Below are positions 6,475 through 7,088 of a stretch of 7,088 bases of DNA, piece by piece. The notes under the pieces are model-generated. The model saw only the letters and a program-made list of their open reading frames with translations. It ran no database searches and was not told the DNA's origin. Source of the DNA: an uncultured Lachnospiraceae bacterium (GTDB lineage Bacteria > Bacillota > Clostridia > Lachnospirales > Lachnospiraceae); the NCBI GenBank assembly GCA_946566415.1, contig CAMNWW010000107.1, positions 1 through 7,088 on the forward strand. The letters are read 5' to 3'. The position numbers were made by a program, and so were the translations under genes. The first letter of the stretch is position 1. Every line of letters starts with the position of its first letter.

Positions 6475-6864
6475 ATGCTTGATATAGGAATAAGAGGAAG
6501 AATAGAAAAGCAGGTCGGACCCAAAGACACAGCGGTCGTACACGGAAGCGGAACGCTTCAGGTTTTCGCGACTCCCGCCATGGCCGCGCTCATTGAGGAG
6601 ACTTGCTGGAAAAGTATAGCGCCTGAATTGGAAGAAGGCATGACTACGGTAGGGACAGCCCTTGATATTCGGCACCTTGCGCCGACGCCGACAGGAATGC
6701 AGGTCTGGTGTGAAAGTACAGTATCGGAGATCGAAGGGCGCGGGATCCGATTTGAGGTCCAGGTATTCGATAAGACAGGACTTATCGGCGAAGGCACGCA
6801 CGAACGTTTCGTTGTGTGGGAGGACGGCTTCCAGAAAAAGGCGGATCAAAAGAGAGAGATGTAA
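6475..6864 (+). CDS. Hotdog-fold acyl-CoA thioesterase, FlK-like
   Basis: This 129-residue protein has the single hotdog domain of small acyl-CoA thioesterases and resembles FlK, the fluoroacetyl-CoA thioesterase of Streptomyces cattleya. The FlK catalytic triad (Thr42, Glu50, His76) maps with a constant offset of 9 to Thr33 (in FATPAM), Glu41 (in IEETCW) and His67 (in IRHLAPTP). FlK Gly69 and Arg120 map to Gly60 and Arg111 (in GEGTHERF). Catalytic thioester hydrolysis is therefore likely. The natural substrate is unknown, and fluoroacetyl-CoA is not implied, because many gut and soil Firmicutes carry relatives. The ATG lies 6 bases after the pnp stop, in the same reading frame, with only a weak purine patch inside the pnp end, so translation is probably coupled to pnp. 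A strong terminator follows, making it the last gene of the rpsO-pnp unit. Confidence 0.88.
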   Translation: MLDIGIRGRIEKQVGPKDTAVVHGSGTLQVFATPAMAALIEETCWKSIAPELEEGMTTVGTALDIRHLAPTPTGMQVWCESTVSEIEGRGIRFEVQVFDKTGLIGEGTHERFVVWEDGFQKKADQKREM

Positions 6865-6898
6865 CTGATAAAAATAATCAGAAACACACATAGCAGCC

Positions 6899-6934
6899 AA
6901 AGGCAGCATTTCTTAGGAGATGCTGCCTTTTTTC
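6899..6934 (+). terminator. Intrinsic terminator of the rpsO-pnp-thioesterase unit
   Basis: AAAGGCAGCAT (6899-6909) pairs perfectly with ATGCTGCCTTT (6920-6930). Three further pairs (6910-6912 with 6917-6919) close a TTAG loop, giving a 14-bp stem. It is followed directly by a run of six T (6928-6933), then CATAAC and another T-run. This is a textbook rho-independent terminator for the plus strand. The minus strand lacks a comparable T-run. Confidence 0.94.
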
Positions 6935-6999
6935 ATAACTTTTTATTTCTTGTACTAAATCGGAATCTGCCTCATATATTGTGTAAAGAGGTGGACAAG

Positions 7000-7088
7000 A
7001 TGATGAAAAACAAAAAAGAGCAGATATTTTGTCTGCTGTCAAAAAGGACTGGGAATATACTGCAGGATTTTGTACAAGATTTCAGACA
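7000..7088 (+). CDS. N-terminus of an unrecognised protein (cut by window edge)
   Basis: An ATG at 7000 (a second in-frame ATG follows at 7003) is preceded by AAAGAGGTGG (6985-6994) at good spacing and opens a frame that runs to the window edge, about 29 residues. The peptide starts MMKNKKEQIFCLLSKRTG and is lysine-rich, with no signal peptide or membrane segment in the visible part. I do not recognise the family. It lies downstream of a strong terminator, so it needs its own promoter. TTGTAC (6950-6955) and TATATT (6975-6980) with a 19-base spacer are a weak candidate. Confidence 0.65.
   Translation, partial: MMKNKKEQIFCLLSKRTGNILQDFVQDFR

Noticed and set aside
5674..6909. A 411-codon open frame on the minus strand
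   Set aside because: It lies opposite pnp and the thioesterase, which are certain genes. Its translation is rich in His, Arg, Cys and Leu with no recognisable domain, and it would run through the terminator at 6899-6934. It is an antisense shadow.
6971..6981. CATATATT resembling a sporulation sigma-E -10 box
   Set aside because: No matching -35 element is seen at the expected distance, and the downstream gene is not identifiable as a sporulation gene.
1..7088. Search for CRISPR arrays, insertion sequences, tRNA genes, attachment sites and defence cassettes
   Set aside because: No direct-repeat arrays, transposase fragments, terminal inverted repeats flanking genes, or tRNA cloverleafs were seen. 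The window is ordinary core chromosome.

Overview
The window looks like a chromosomal housekeeping segment from a low-to-mid GC Firmicute, most likely a Lachnospiraceae-type Clostridium relative. The support is a DegV-family protein, the Firmicute-type tRNA(Met) cytidine acetate ligase, strong AGGAGG-type ribosome binding sites, the rpsO-pnp gene order, and roughly balanced base composition with AT-rich promoters. The genus call is an inference. No phage, insertion sequence, CRISPR, toxin-antitoxin or defence genes are visible, and I found no new multi-gene system.

Layout: the 3' end of an unrecognised gene (1-123, +) is followed by a DegV-family lipid-binding protein (161-1036, +). The tmcAL gene (1070-2323, -) converges on it, with a minus-strand terminator overlapping its own last codons. 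tmcAL and the Mg2+ channel gene mgtE (2412-3764, +) diverge from a compact region where two promoters face each other with overlapping -10 boxes. A strong extended -10 promoter (3803-3832) then starts the rpsO-pnp-thioesterase unit: ribosomal protein S15 (3923-4189), polynucleotide phosphorylase (4381-6468) and a small hotdog-fold thioesterase (6475-6864). This unit ends at a clear intrinsic terminator (6899-6934). The last 150 bases hold the beginning of another gene (7000 to the edge) that I cannot identify.

The most interesting content is non-coding and lies around rpsO and pnp. The rpsO leader holds a bulged hairpin whose base has the G-U/G-C pair step that S15 recognises, and whose loop can pair with the rpsO Shine-Dalgarno sequence. 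Between rpsO and pnp lie a GC-rich stem-loop without a U-tract and a nearly perfect 24-position stem-loop (4288-4341) that looks like an RNase III substrate. This layout resembles the E. coli rpsO-pnp leader, where S15 and PNPase each control their own messages. Whether the same logic operates here is an inference from structure only.

The genes fit a growth and translation theme: S15 for the ribosome, TmcAL for wobble modification of elongator tRNA(Met), PNPase for RNA turnover, and MgtE for Mg2+ supply. The DegV protein and the thioesterase belong to acyl-chain metabolism.
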